From NCBI GenBank assembly GCA_036244855.1, contig BQKZ01000060.1, positions 66,433 through 84,122 of the forward strand: a stretch of DNA of 17,690 nucleotides. The letters are read 5' to 3'. A program made the translations under genes and the position numbers. The notes under the pieces are model-generated. The model was not told the DNA's origin and ran no database searches. It saw only the letters and a list, made by a program, of their open reading frames with translations. Positions 9,301 to 15,858 of this stretch are shown here, piece after piece. This stretch comes from Temnopleurus reevesii (Eukaryota > Echinodermata > Echinoidea > Temnopleuroida > Temnopleuridae). Positions within the stretch are counted from its first letter, which is position 1. Each line of letters starts with the position of its first letter.

Positions 9301-10146
9301 TGTTGAGGTGTTTCTTGGAAAGGTTAAGTGATTTGGTATTGCGGAGAGATGCAGGGAGACTATTCCAGAGTCATGGGGCCAGGGACTGAAAAGAGTTGAA
9401 ACCGGCCTGTTTTTTACACTTCGGAATCTTATGGGAAGGGGCACAGGTGGAACGGAGAGAATATGTCGTTTTCTGCTGTTGAAAGACTGAGGAGATATAT
9501 TGAGGAATTTTCATAGACAGCTCAAATCTAATTTGAGAGGATTTTTTTGTTACATTATACATTATTTATTATCTTTTTATTTTAGCACATGACATTGTGA
9601 CAATGGATATTCTCCAATTCCTAAAATCAAACAATTGACAAACTTTATGCATATATTTCTTAAATCAAGATTAAAAACCTTTCTCTTCAACAGCCAATGA
9701 ACTAATATTTGCCATATCTTCTTTCACTTTTTGTATTTTGTTCTGCTTGCTTTGATACGTTTGATACTTCTCATTCTAATATCATCATTATTTTGCACTT
9801 TCTATATTAAATTGATATACATATGCTATGTCTTATATTTATTATTAAGGATTGAATGTATCATATAATCCAGTGCTTTAAACCTATTTGGAATGAAGAG
9901 CTACTATATATTTGTTTGTATTATTATTATCAATGTGTTGATAGTTCCTTGTATGGTGATTTGAGAGGCTCTAATCATTATAACTTCCCATTATCTTTTA
10001 TTAAAATACAGGATGAAGAAGCGTGGTTCAGCATCGACAATGATCGTTTTGAAGCCATGCCCATCATCGTCAAACTTCTCCCGTCAAAGCTGCGCTTTTT
10101 CACTGACCAGCAGCCCGGAGAGACACAGGTCAATGCTGCAAGATGA
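205..10146 (+). CDS. AGK: Acylglycerol kinase, mitochondrial (complete gene, 13 coding exons)
   Basis: The gene encodes a diacylglycerol-kinase-family lipid kinase that phosphorylates monoacylglycerol to lysophosphatidic acid and diacylglycerol to phosphatidic acid. In vertebrates it sits at the mitochondrial inner membrane/intermembrane space and is also a TIM22 carrier-translocase subunit. Joined exons: 205-314, 1854-1893, 2423-2502, 3147-3222, 3823-4046, 4681-4750, 5115-5197, 5737-5797, 6704-6836, 8002-8099, 8801-8868, 9036-9129 and 10012-10146. They give 1272 nt and 423 residues, against 422 in human AGK. Visible marks are an N-terminal RNHWKK segment followed by a weakly hydrophobic stretch (residues 12-36), ATVFLNPAAKKGKAKKLF (66-83), the nucleotide-binding GGDGT (126-130), PVGATNSLAR (157-166) and a C-terminal FSIDNDRFEAMP block in exon 13. 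The start has a good context (A at -3, G at +4). All introns are GT-AG, and phases are 2,0,2,0,2,0,2,0,1,0,2,0. Human comparison is from memory. Confidence 0.96.
286..399 (+). repeat. 59-bp-period tandem duplication spanning the exon 1 splice donor
   Basis: Bases 286-340 recur at 345-399 with one mismatch (291 versus 350). The unit includes the last 29 bases of exon 1, the donor and about 26 bases of intron 1, so two nearly identical donors sit at 315 and 374. Reading through to the second meets TGA at 316-318, immediately after codon 37, so only the first donor gives full-length AGK. The near identity suggests a recent duplication. Confidence 0.95.
400..654. other. Intron 1, proximal part: low-information DNA with a poly-C run
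   Basis: AT-rich intron sequence with a C homopolymer at about 618-633. No exon, RNA gene or transposon end was recognised here. Confidence 0.6.
655..1207. mobile_element. Foldback (TU-like) element with arms of 15-16 bp tandem repeats
   Basis: The left part (about 693-915) is a head-to-tail series of degenerate units of the type TCGTCCAATagccatt. The right part (about 950-1205) is the inverse series, of the type attggacgaaatggct, with a 15-16 bp period. The outermost arms pair well: the reverse complement of 1160-1205 closely matches 724-765. The result is one large imperfect palindrome without a transposase ORF. Sea urchin TU foldback transposons are known for long inverted repeats built from roughly 15-bp tandem repeats, so a TU-like assignment is reasonable but unproven. 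Outer limits are approximate. Confidence 0.75.
1208..1557. other. Intron 1, middle part: nothing recognised
   Basis: AT-rich intron sequence. I see no exon, repeat boundary or RNA gene in it. Confidence 0.6.
1558..1713. mobile_element. 156-bp inverted-repeat element filled with TTAGGG-like repeats
   Basis: The ends 1558-1584 and 1687-1713 are 27-bp inverted repeats with a single mismatch. The outer 22 bp, starting ggcgctaatgcactttgg, are perfect. The roughly 100 bp between them is almost entirely degenerate TTAGGG: gttaggg, gtttaggg and ggttagg units at 1590-1686, all in one orientation. No target-site duplication could be fixed because both flanks are A/T runs. It reads as a MITE-like hairpin element whose core is telomere-like. 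Confidence 0.85.
1854..1893 (+). CDS. AGK: AGK exon 2 (completes residue 37; residues 38-50)
   Basis: A 40-nt exon encoding ADLLREEYCRQAQ after the split Lys37, between atcacag and gtaata. It matches the NLLRRAACQEAQ-like stretch of vertebrate AGK. It is too short for ORF-based detection and was found from the splice sites and homology. Confidence 0.9.
1894..2422. other. Intron 2: nothing recognised
   Basis: AT-rich intron. A short G-rich tract lies at about 2126-2136. No repeat family or hidden exon was identified. Confidence 0.6.
2423..2502 (+). CDS. AGK: AGK exon 3 (residues 51-76 and part of 77)
   Basis: Encodes MYGKQLTHTMSRPVKATVFL followed by NPAAKK. The ATVFLNPAA core is the first conserved strand and turn of the diacylglycerol-kinase catalytic domain. 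The acceptor is ttatttacag and the donor gtaaaa. Confidence 0.94.
2503..3146. other. Intron 3: nothing recognised
   Basis: AT-rich intron without an identifiable repeat, RNA gene or exon copy. Confidence 0.6.
3147..3222 (+). CDS. AGK: AGK exon 4 (completes residue 77; residues 78-102)
   Basis: Encodes KAKKLFQKNAAPLLHLAG then IDVEVIQ. It aligns with vertebrate AGK KARTLFEKNAAPILHLSGMD. The acceptor is ttggacag and the donor gtatgt. Confidence 0.94.
3223..3822. other. Intron 4: nothing recognised
   Basis: AT-rich intron. The reading frame of exon 5 happens to stay open back to about 3526, but that stretch shows no AGK similarity and is intronic. Confidence 0.7.
3823..4046 (+). CDS. AGK: AGK exon 5, catalytic core (residues 103-176 and part of 177)
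   Basis: The longest exon (224 nt). It contains TDIVIIAGGDGTVAEVITG, in which GGDGT (126-130) is the phosphate-binding loop of DAGK-family lipid kinases, then LLRRTDEQ and GIIPVGATNSLARIL. Human AGK has the same GGDGT at the same residue number, where Gly126 is essential for kinase activity. The exon is GC- and CpG-richer than its introns. The acceptor is cttcgcag and the donor AG|gtagat. Confidence 0.97.
4205..4242 (+). pseudogene. Decayed copy of the 3' end of AGK exon 5, with donor-like GT retained
   Basis: From 4208 on, 26 of 35 bases match the end of exon 5 without gaps, and a GT follows in the same place (4243). It would read SKTLYSDAKNHVR beside ARILYSDAEADVR of exon 5. It lies 196 bp beyond the true donor. 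Extending exon 5 to reach it is impossible because an in-frame TAG straddles the first donor. It has no visible acceptor, so it is taken as a fragment. Confidence 0.6.
4243..4680. other. Rest of intron 5: nothing further recognised
   Basis: AT-rich intron sequence after the exon 5 fragment, without other identifiable elements. Confidence 0.6.
4681..4750 (+). CDS. AGK: AGK exon 6 (completes residue 177; residues 178-200)
   Basis: Encodes WMCNSAMAIIKGFTRQVDVM then SIQ, matching the ATLAIVKGETVPLDVLQI stretch of vertebrate AGK. The acceptor is tcaatacag and the donor gtaata. Confidence 0.93.
4751..5114. other. Intron 6: nothing recognised
   Basis: AT-rich intron, no recognisable element. Confidence 0.6.
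5115..5197 (+). CDS. AGK: AGK exon 7 (residues 201-227 and part of 228)
   Basis: Encodes DESQGRTSYAVNSIQWGPLY then DAHEKAT. It aligns with the FAMTGLRWGSFRDAGVKVSK region that follows the catalytic core in vertebrates. The acceptor is tttctcag and the donor gtgagt. Confidence 0.93.
5198..5736. other. Intron 7: nothing recognised
   Basis: AT-rich intron with T and A runs. No repeat family or exon copy was found. Confidence 0.6.
5737..5797 (+). CDS. AGK: AGK exon 8 (completes residue 228; residues 229-248)
   Basis: Encodes FWYFGPLKHRFSYLWAGLTK, matching the YWYLGPLKIKAAHFFSTLKE block. The acceptor is gtccctttag and the donor gtagga. Confidence 0.94.
5847..5914 (-). mobile_element. Older SINE, tail-side half
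   Basis: The stretch cattattaccc...tttcaaggaat matches the tail-side part of the younger SINE next to it (6000-6065). It is the left half of an older copy split by that younger SINE. The right half resumes at about 6222. Divergence is much higher than expected for a recent copy. Confidence 0.6.
5915..6218 (-). mobile_element. tRNA-derived SINE, minus strand, (ATT)n tail
   Basis: Read on the minus strand, it starts GGCGCCGTGGTGTAGTGG. An RNA polymerase III A box lies at 6199-6210 (ggtgtagtggtc) and a B box at 6157-6167 (ggttctagtcc), spaced as in a tRNA. The tRNA-like head has a putative TTC anticodon loop and could derive from tRNA-Glu, but its stems are imperfect. An unrelated body follows, and the tail ends AGCGCTATATAAAAGCCG then (ATT)n at 5915-5934. 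Diverged flanking repeats (acattgtac at 5906-5914, acatgtac at 6222-6229) may be the target-site duplication. Confidence 0.8.
6219..6364 (-). mobile_element. Older SINE, head-side half
   Basis: The sequence acccatttacttcacatggg, then ttggatgaatttctta and gaaggaaattaac, repeats the body of the younger SINE in the same orientation. It ends in a degraded tRNA-like head (gactacaccacaaggcc at 6348-6364). With 5847-5914 it makes one older SINE interrupted by the younger. Confidence 0.75.
6704..6836 (+). CDS. AGK: AGK exon 9 (residues 249-292, first base of 293)
   Basis: Encodes SFPQEVKGHISYGHPKEIPE, then QVIPERVSWLSRLMNRLWPK and KVQP. The SISYTGP-like and LYRRILRRL-like stretches of vertebrate AGK align here. 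The acceptor is ctgattttag and the donor gtaaag. This is the only phase-1 exon end in the gene. A diverged copy of its 3' half lies at 7529-7598. Confidence 0.92.
6914..7071. mobile_element. Tigger/pogo-like MITE, older copy
   Basis: The ends aaagtggaaactca and gagtttccactg form terminal inverted repeats. The interior (ctggtccc, gtaacttattgtttt, gagattactgctataac, tttttgatggtc, caagcacct) matches the MITE at 16532-16708 along its length. The right end is followed by TA. The left end has diverged from CAGTGG. There is no coding capacity. Confidence 0.85.
7172..7250 (-). mobile_element. SINE fragment carrying a poly-G tract
   Basis: The stretches gatgcaaaatgtggatg and ttgaaggaaattaatgctgtg match the SINE body at 6110-6153. 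A G-rich run (7191-7210) lies inside. Only this short part is recognisable. Confidence 0.6.
7377..7507. mobile_element. 131-bp hairpin MITE with about 50-bp inverted ends
   Basis: The left arm (7377-about 7429) and right arm (about 7455-7507) are inverted repeats with few mismatches, beginning gcctcggtcacataggac on the left. A short AT-rich loop separates them. No ORF is present and the superfamily is not recognised. It ends 21 bp before the exon 9 copy. Confidence 0.85.
7529..7598 (+). pseudogene. Diverged copy of the 3' half of AGK exon 9 (shadow exon)
   Basis: This aligns with exon 9 at 6767-6836 over 70 nt without gaps, 48 of 70 bases identical. In the same frame it reads TIPDKTL then WWSRLINRLLPNWVQP, beside VIPERVS then WLSRLMNRLWPKKVQP. 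Many differences are at third positions. The sequence stops at the same base of CAACCAG, but the donor GT is replaced by AT, and there is no in-phase acceptor upstream. A MITE lies just before it. Weak similarity continues into the following intron sequence (ttcaagg). Most likely it is a dead tandem copy. Confidence 0.8.
8002..8099 (+). CDS. AGK: AGK exon 10 (completes residue 293; residues 294-325)
   Basis: Encodes an acidic linker, EPEVEIEEEVLEELDISGVE then MSIVTDNGATKKE. It matches the DVQLSTIELSITTRNNQ region in vertebrate AGK. The acceptor is ttttctaag and the donor gtaatt. Confidence 0.9.
8339..8661. mobile_element. Tigger-like MITE with internal short repeats
   Basis: The ends cagtaaactctgcctatgtc and the reverse complement of ttcaacttaggcagagttgcctg are inverted repeats with a few mismatches. 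The left flank is TA and the right flank TT. The interior has several copies of atcaactgcaactt (about 8387-8540). No transposase is present. Confidence 0.75.
8801..8868 (+). CDS. AGK: AGK exon 11 (residues 326-347 and part of 348)
   Basis: Encodes GPPAMHLRVGPEELSRMDFI then KE, aligning with the NICIEPDTISKGDFI segment. The acceptor is gatttcag and the donor gtatgt. Confidence 0.93.
9036..9129 (+). CDS. AGK: AGK exon 12 (completes residue 348; residues 349-379)
   Basis: Encodes WSRVSNQGHTEPF, then TETNTPAGEIHLKPTLVE. It occupies the place of the vertebrate stretch between GSRKVRNP and LLIPEG. The acceptor is attctttag and the donor gtatga. Confidence 0.9.
9199..9562 (-). mobile_element. LINE (non-LTR retrotransposon) 3' end, antisense
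   Basis: On the minus strand, frames with a few stops read TYSLRSTCAPSHKIP, then FNSFQSLAP, stop, LWNSLPASLRNTKSLN and SKKHLNTHLYN. This is the standard C-terminus of non-LTR retrotransposon ORF2 (FSxxAPxLWNSLPxxLR...FKxxLKTHLF). It ends with CGCTATATAAATTC and an (ATT)n tail at 9199-9215. It is 5'-truncated and decayed. The clade (CR1/L2-type) is a guess. Confidence 0.8.
9656..9700 (+). mobile_element. Second LINE ORF2 C-terminal remnant, sense strand
   Basis: The stretch reads FLKSRLKTFLFNSQ and a stop. This resembles the FKSxLKTxLF motif at the C-terminus of non-LTR retrotransposon ORF2. It is short, and no tail or upstream domain could be traced. Confidence 0.45.
9701..10011. other. End of intron 12: nothing further recognised
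   Basis: AT-rich intron sequence up to the exon 13 acceptor. The exon 13 frame stays open upstream to about 9856, but that part is intronic. Confidence 0.6.
10012..10146 (+). CDS. AGK: AGK exon 13, C-terminus (residues 380-423, stop)
   Basis: Encodes DEEAWFSIDNDRFEAMPIIV then KLLPSKLRFFTDQQPGETQV and NAAR, ending at TGA 10144-10146. It matches FSIDSEEYEAMPVEVKLLPR and KLQFFCD of human AGK. The acceptor is taaaatacag. The last 70 bases were duplicated repeatedly downstream. Confidence 0.96.
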   Translation, partial: DEEAWFSIDNDRFEAMPIIVKLLPSKLRFFTDQQPGETQVNAAR

Positions 10147-10572
10147 CGCTAACCATGGAAGGATGAGTGCTTATAGAAAAGCATTCTTATCACTTTTGGA
10201 CATTCAAAAAGTAAACACAGTATAGGCACCAGTATCCGGCCTAGTAGGTGTTACCGGCCCCTAATCCCCAAGCAGTTTGTCAATGGCGCGCACTTTATTC
10301 TTGTGCATTTATAAGCGCACTTACGCTGCAATATAATCTCTATTGAGGTTTAAATTACAAGGCAGGCAGTGTCTGCTCCTGCCGTATGTGGTCTGGCCAT
10401 TGTTGATAGGTAGGCCAATGTACAGGGGCACTTCATAAAGTTATATACATCATGCTACACTTTTTCACTGATCAACAACCCAGGGAAATACAGAATACTT
10501 CCTTGAGATGACAGCTGTAAGGAGGGATTACATGTCAATACATAAGTTGCTCCTGTAATAGCGGATTCTCGA

Positions 10573-10645
10573 CTTCTCCCGTCAAAGCTACGCTTCTTCA
10601 CTGACAAGCAGCCCGGAGAGGCGCAGGTTAAAGCCAGAAGATGAC
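10573..10645 (+). pseudogene. Best-preserved copy of the AGK exon 13 tail
   Basis: It reads LLPSKLRFFTDKQPGEAQVK then ARR and TGA at 10642-10644, with the stop in the homologous position and no frameshift. Similarity begins exactly at cttctcccg and does not reach the FSIDNDRFEAMP part. The frame is open back to 10546. The nearest AG (10560-10561) would set the wrong phase for splicing from exon 12. Confidence 0.85.
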
Positions 10646-10861
10646 ATTTACATTGTGTAAGTGGGAAGGAGTGCTTGCTTGTTGTTAGCAAGAATCATTA
10701 TTCTGGACATTAAATGGCTCCATGGCAATTGTTCCCATGCAAACTACACATTTTAACGGATCAAAGATGCAACTAAGCCCTGCACAACGGCATGTGCATA
10801 AGTACAGTAAAGGATTGAGTGATAAGCGCTCACATTTGTCTGGATCTTCAAAATTTGAATG

Positions 10862-10867
10862 AATAAA
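10862..10867 (+). terminator. Candidate AGK polyadenylation signal
   Basis: This is the first AATAAA after the stop codon, 716 bases downstream. An ATTAAA lies at 10709-10714, and further AATAAA at 11323, 11440 and 11714. Which one is used cannot be told from sequence. Confidence 0.3.
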
Positions 10868-12015
10868 CTAGTTTATTGGCAATTACTTTTATTCCAGCAA
10901 CACTTCCACACTGTTCAATAGCCTAGAAAGATCTAGTTTAATATCAGACGGTCACACGTAATGTAAAATAGGAGTAATTAGAGTAATTGCTGCAGATGAG
11001 CATTCATTTTTGTCCCGGATGTTTAAAATGTATATTGTGAAAGGATCGTTACCTTTTCCAATCCACACTATGCTTTTTCGCTCAACAATGACCTGGGGAT
11101 ACGCAGTTTAATTCCTTAAGATGACAACTGTAAGGAGTGATTGACTTCTTTTTCTAAAAGTGGATTTGTTACTTTATTATATCCAAGCTACGCTTCTTCA
11201 CTTTAATATGAACTGCCAGGAGAAGCACAGGTTAGTGCCATGACATGATGCGAACGAAGAAAGGACGGATGCTGGTCGATCACCATTCATATTAAAGATA
11301 TATTCTGGTATTTGTTAAAAAAAATAAAATAAATGTTCACAGAATCGCACAAAATGTGAGAAGAATGTTCAGAACTATGAATAAATAATATGTGCCAAAG
11401 TGTTTTGCAAGAAAATGTATAATGGCAGAGAAATGTGCAAATAAAGGGTCAAAATTGGGCCATGTCGGGCCGACAGATTTTATACCAGTCCCACGCGCTG
11501 CTTCCTGTGTTTGCTGCAGTGGACAGAGCACGTGGAGAATGACATAATTTCGCTTTTAACCGGTTTGAGGTTATCATATTAGTTTTCCCTTGTCTACACA
11601 AGTCACGTTGTGCTTTGTTTGTAACATAAGATTGTTTTAATCATTCATTTTTCCAAATTGAAGTTCTTTACAAGTACTCGATATTCGCTTTAAGTCTGGA
11701 CATTTGAAATGTCAATAAATGAATTGGTCTCGTTGGGAGCTATTGCCATCCAAGCTACATGTATGTTTCTTCACAAATTTACAGTCCACATAAAAGAAGC
11801 TTAATTCCAGAAGGTAACGGATAAAATGGCAATATATGAAATGAATTGTCAAATTTCTCTCACCCATGCTACTCTTTTTCACTGATTAGCAACTTAGAGA
11901 AACACAAATTAATTCTTAGAGATGAAAACTGTAAGGAGGGAATTGAGTGCTAATGTCAATACATGACCTGCTTCTTGTGACACAAGCGGATATATTCACA
12001 AATTGCTTTACATCA

Positions 12016-12376
12016 CATACACAAATATAACTGTGTATGAAATAAGGAGAAGATTTTCGCACTTATATTCTGGCGTATTTTAGTTTGAAAATGCCTATCA
12101 GCTGTTATTCCTACGGAGCGCTAAATGAATCCAACCGGGGCGGGTTGGATGGAGCGTCTGGGGTTATTGTGCATGGATTATGACTTTGCATTCATTTTGC
12201 ACATATAGCAATGTTTTGTGGGGAGAGGTACACATGTAGTCATTTTTGTTTCGCGATGATTAAGCCATTTCTAGAATGATTTAATTAAAAAAAACTATTA
12301 ACCTGCTCTAATTCATCGTTAAAAAGCTGCAGTATGGTAATATTTTTTTTGCAGCTCGCAAAGTAGTCAAACATCT
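12016..12376. other. Intergenic: nothing recognised
   Basis: AT-rich DNA between the exon-tail array and the large inverted-repeat element. No gene or repeat family was identified. Confidence 0.6.
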
Positions 12377-13631
12377 GGGGCGGTATTCTGAAAACTGTTT
12401 TAGCGGCATTTCTATGTTAGCTAACATAAAATTTAAAATCGGTATTCTCAAAACGATGTTAAGTCTAAAACTGTGTTAAAATTTCTTTTTGGCGGGAAAA
12501 TGATGCACGCATACGCGCGACACTTGAACAATGGCAATACGCGCAGTTAACATACCACTTAACACAGTTTTGGTATTCTCAAAAGTGTGTTAACGATTAT
12601 TTTTGCAAATTTCTAACATAATATTTAAAACAGCCTCGGAGGTGTGTTAGGAAATTTAAATTTTATCGCAGACATTAATAATAGCAAAATGTGGAAATAA
12701 AGAGGTTGTCCGACATTACATAAACGACCAAAGTCTTGTTACTATCCATTTTGTCTTCCGATTGGCGTCATACAACAATTTAGGAAAACTCTCCTTTCAC
12801 ACCCGCTAATCACTTTTTCATATTTCTTTCTATAATTAACAGAAAGAGAAGAATTATTCTTTAAACGTAAAGCGATATTAGAAATTAATTTATTCATTGA
12901 TTTATTTTATTTCAACATGGAGAACCATACAAAGCATTTCTGCGCGTAGATGAAAGTCACAATCTCTCCATAATTCACTGAATTAGACAGTGAAAGAGAT
13001 GAAAATACCTTTCTTTGTTGAAAGACAAAGGGTTGAAAGCTAGGCTAAAACTTTTCTAATTATATCTATTTTCAATTTCGATATGCCTTGCGTGCTTAGT
13101 CATAAACGTTCCTCTTCTAGTTTTCAATCGTTTAGTTATTTTTATGTCATTATCTTGATACTTGAACATGGTAAAAATAACAATTTCACTGAAATTGTTT
13201 TCATTATGTCCGTGTAAAGTGAATTACACAAATAAATGAAAGCAAACATTATTAAAATCCTGTGTAAGACAAAACAGCATAATCCGTAAAATTCAACGGT
13301 CGTTTGTAATGATATTCTTTTTTATTCATTTATTCATCTACCAAACATGATAAGGAACACCCTCCTCAGCAAAAAGGCTGATGGTCTGAGGATCCAATCC
13401 TATTAAAAGAGGGGCGGCTTGCCATTGTGATGTCCCCACAGTGCAAGATATGGCATAACCCCAAATAATTAACAATAATTGTCCTATGACGCAGTTATTT
13501 TTTCGATATGCTTTTTAACTCTGTATAATATGTAAAAGAAAAATAATGAAAATATGAAGATGAAAAAGATACTGCTCACCCGCTCCATTGTTTTTAATGC
13601 TTTTCTCAATTTTAACCCTTACCATTACCTT

Positions 13632-14796
13632 GTTTAAACGGTTACTCCAGGCCAAAAATAACTTGGTTTGATTAAAAGCGCAAAAATTAGACGAACATAT
13701 AAAAAAAAGTTTGAGCAAAATCGGACAATAAATAAGAAAGTTATGAATTTTTGAAGGGTTTTTAAAAATAATTTAAATAGTTATAATTTTAGCAAATTGG
13801 CAACTTTGCATCACGTGACATCAAATAGTGATGACGTAGGTGCGTCACTTCTCTACAATGGGCTTATTATATATCATTGCTTTTTAATCCGTCTTTTTAA
13901 TCTTTAGAGAAAATTTTGTTGATGGATAATGTTCAACACATATCAAGCAATTATGTTCAAGAAATATATATATTCAAAATAAGTTTTATATGAAAGATGA
14001 AATGATAAATTATGGAATAAATATGATTTTAATAAACAATAAATAAGGAGAAGATTTATTCATATAAAGAATTGCTCTAATTAAGAGAATTTGAATATTT
14101 TCAACACTAATTTAATGACGTATTTTGTTCCATCGATTTCAATGTTGCTATAAATTGATTGCATAAATATGAAAAATAATTTGTCAATAATCATTTTCTT
14201 TTATATTATATTGTTTTTGTACAATTTATCATGTATGTTATTGTTTTTCAAATCATATTTTCTTTTTTTGTATCATTTTGGTTATTGTAAATCCAAAGAG
14301 CATTCCTTTACCATAATTTACAGTAGTAAACATTAGTTTGCTTCCGTGCAAGCGTAATTATAACACAAAATACATATTTCTTATTAAACATATTGTTTAT
14401 TAAAATCATATTTATTTATATAATTTTGTTATCTTTTGTTCGTAAACAATATTTCAGAAGGTATAATCAAGAATATATATTCAACGAGATGAATTCCTTG
14501 AGAAAAGGAACTATTTTTGCGCCCAATGGCATTTAAACAGAACATTAAAAAACAAAGAGATAATACACTCACTCTAGAGAAGTGACGAACCTACGTCATC
14601 AACACGTCATGTCACGTGACCTGTAGTAACAAATTGGCCAAAAATATAACTATTTTGACAATCTTAAGATATTTTTCAAATATTCATAACTTTTTTATTT
14701 GTTGTCCGTTTTCGCTCAAACTTTTTTTCATCTGTTTGTCTGATTTTTGCGCTTTGAATCAGAGCAAGAAATTCTTGGTCCAGAATCCTCCTTTAA
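13632..14796. mobile_element. Foldback element with about 230-bp inverted arms, nested in the larger element
   Basis: The arms 13632-13862 and 14566-14796 are inverted repeats. Shared blocks include agcgcaaaaat, aaaaaaagtttgagc, aaagttatgaat, cacgtgacat and gatgacgtaggt followed by cgtcacttctcta. The roughly 700-bp centre is very AT-rich and non-coding. The arms carry CACGTGAC and TGACGTA motifs at mirrored places. A related element is at 15859-16313. Confidence 0.85.
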
Positions 14797-14939
14797 GTTA
14801 CGGTACTCATTCCTCTAATGAATAAATAAATTCCTGTTCCCTCGTACTCCCTTTCCCTCTTAACTTTTCAAACGATGTTCTCTTTCATTTCTCTCTCATC
14901 GTGTCGATCCCTGTTCTTTCTAAAACTTGATATACTGAA

Positions 14940-15300
14940 ATAATACAGTCCCCCCCCCCAAAAAAAAATAATAATAAATAAATGAAATAATAAAATTAAA
15001 ACAAAAATAGATTAAAAAATAATTAATAAAAAACATTCTTTAAAAAATCCGCATTTTATTGTAATACCTTAGAATCACGGGTTGGGAAAACATTCATCTC
15101 TTTTTCTGAATTAAAAAAAATACATTTTGGGGGCAATGTGAAGACTGCATATTTTTAGGGTGTTTTTATTGCGCAGAAAATAGCGCGAGCAGCTGTTCGC
15201 CAGCTGAGAGGGGATTTTTTTTTTGCGCGCACACTATAATTTTGCTTTCTACAACGCGTTCGATTGGCTGAAATAGGTAAAGAGTGGGCGGGTCTTAAAT
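14940..15300. other. Low-complexity A/T tract and GC-rich patch inside the large element
   Basis: A C run (about 14949-14958) is followed by an A-rich tract with ataataataaat units to about 15050. Then comes a short patch of alternating gcgc motifs (15170-15260). No gene. Confidence 0.6.
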
Positions 15301-15436
15301 TAACACAAAAGGAGATAACACACCCTTAACATAGTTTTCAGAATACCGATTTAGGGGTGTGTTATGGGTATGTTAAGTTTGGGACTTAACATAGAAGTTA
15401 ACACAGAAGTTACAACAGTTTTCAGAATACGGCCCC

Positions 15437-15858
15437 AGGAGCACCATCTCTCCCCAAACTGAAACGTTTAATTTGTTATATGAACTTTTTGTCTTGTATA
15501 AACTGGCTATTTTATGGGTAGATTCTTAAAACCTTCTCATGAGAGATGCAGATTTGTTGGAGATTTCCTGCACCTTCACCTTCGTGAAGCATATATAGTT
15601 GAATGAGATGCTTAGAGAGTCTGCATTGCAAAAGAAGTTGGTGCGCTGTATTATCTACAGACGTAAAACATCAATAAAAGAGGCAACAAGGAGCAAATGA
15701 TTGTGTTTATTAAAACATTTAATAATGCTAAAAGCATGACTTCCATTCTGTGTATCAAATGTATTCCACAAGGTAAAGTGACAATTTTGAAATGAAGAGC
15801 ATGAAAAGGCACAAAACTCACACAATATTCTGATCATGGATGCTACTGACTTGAGTAT
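15437..15858. other. Intergenic: nothing recognised
   Basis: AT-rich DNA with no convincing ORF or repeat ends. Confidence 0.6.

Larger units (their letters stand above)
10451..12015 (+). repeat. Degenerate tandem array of AGK exon 13 tail copies
   Basis: At least six copies of the exon 13 end (original 10075-10147) follow in the same orientation: about 10451-10510, 10573-10645, 11061-11125, 11181-11248, 11747-11815 and 11861-11925. The copy at 10573 matches about 63 of 73 bases with no gaps; others are much more decayed. Three times, two copies lie 114-122 bp apart, and after the first copy at 10451, 11061 and 11861 comes ctgtaaggag with related sequence, so the unit itself (about 610-800 bp) was repeated. 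Parts may lie in the AGK 3' UTR. Confidence 0.85.
12377..15436. mobile_element. 3.06-kb non-coding element with inverted ends
   Basis: The left end ggggcggtattctgaaaact and the right end, reverse-complemented to ggggccgtattctgaaaact, are near-identical terminal inverted repeats. Sub-terminal units of the type ggtattctNaaaac...tgttaa recur: left at about 12382, 12441 and 12572, and inverted on the right near 15333-15350 and 15412-15430. The interior is AT-rich, has no transposase ORF and contains another foldback element. No clear target-site duplication is seen. It could be one non-autonomous DNA transposon enlarged by insertions, or two related MITEs facing each other. The superfamily is not assigned. 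Confidence 0.7.

Noticed and set aside
9856..10011. N-terminal extension of the exon 13 reading frame
   Set aside because: It is AT-rich intron translation without similarity. Exon 12 joins in phase 0 at 10012.
10546..10644. Exon 13 copy as an alternative last exon
   Set aside because: The only near acceptor has a weak pyrimidine tract and would read the copy in the wrong phase, and the conserved FSID...EAMP part is absent.
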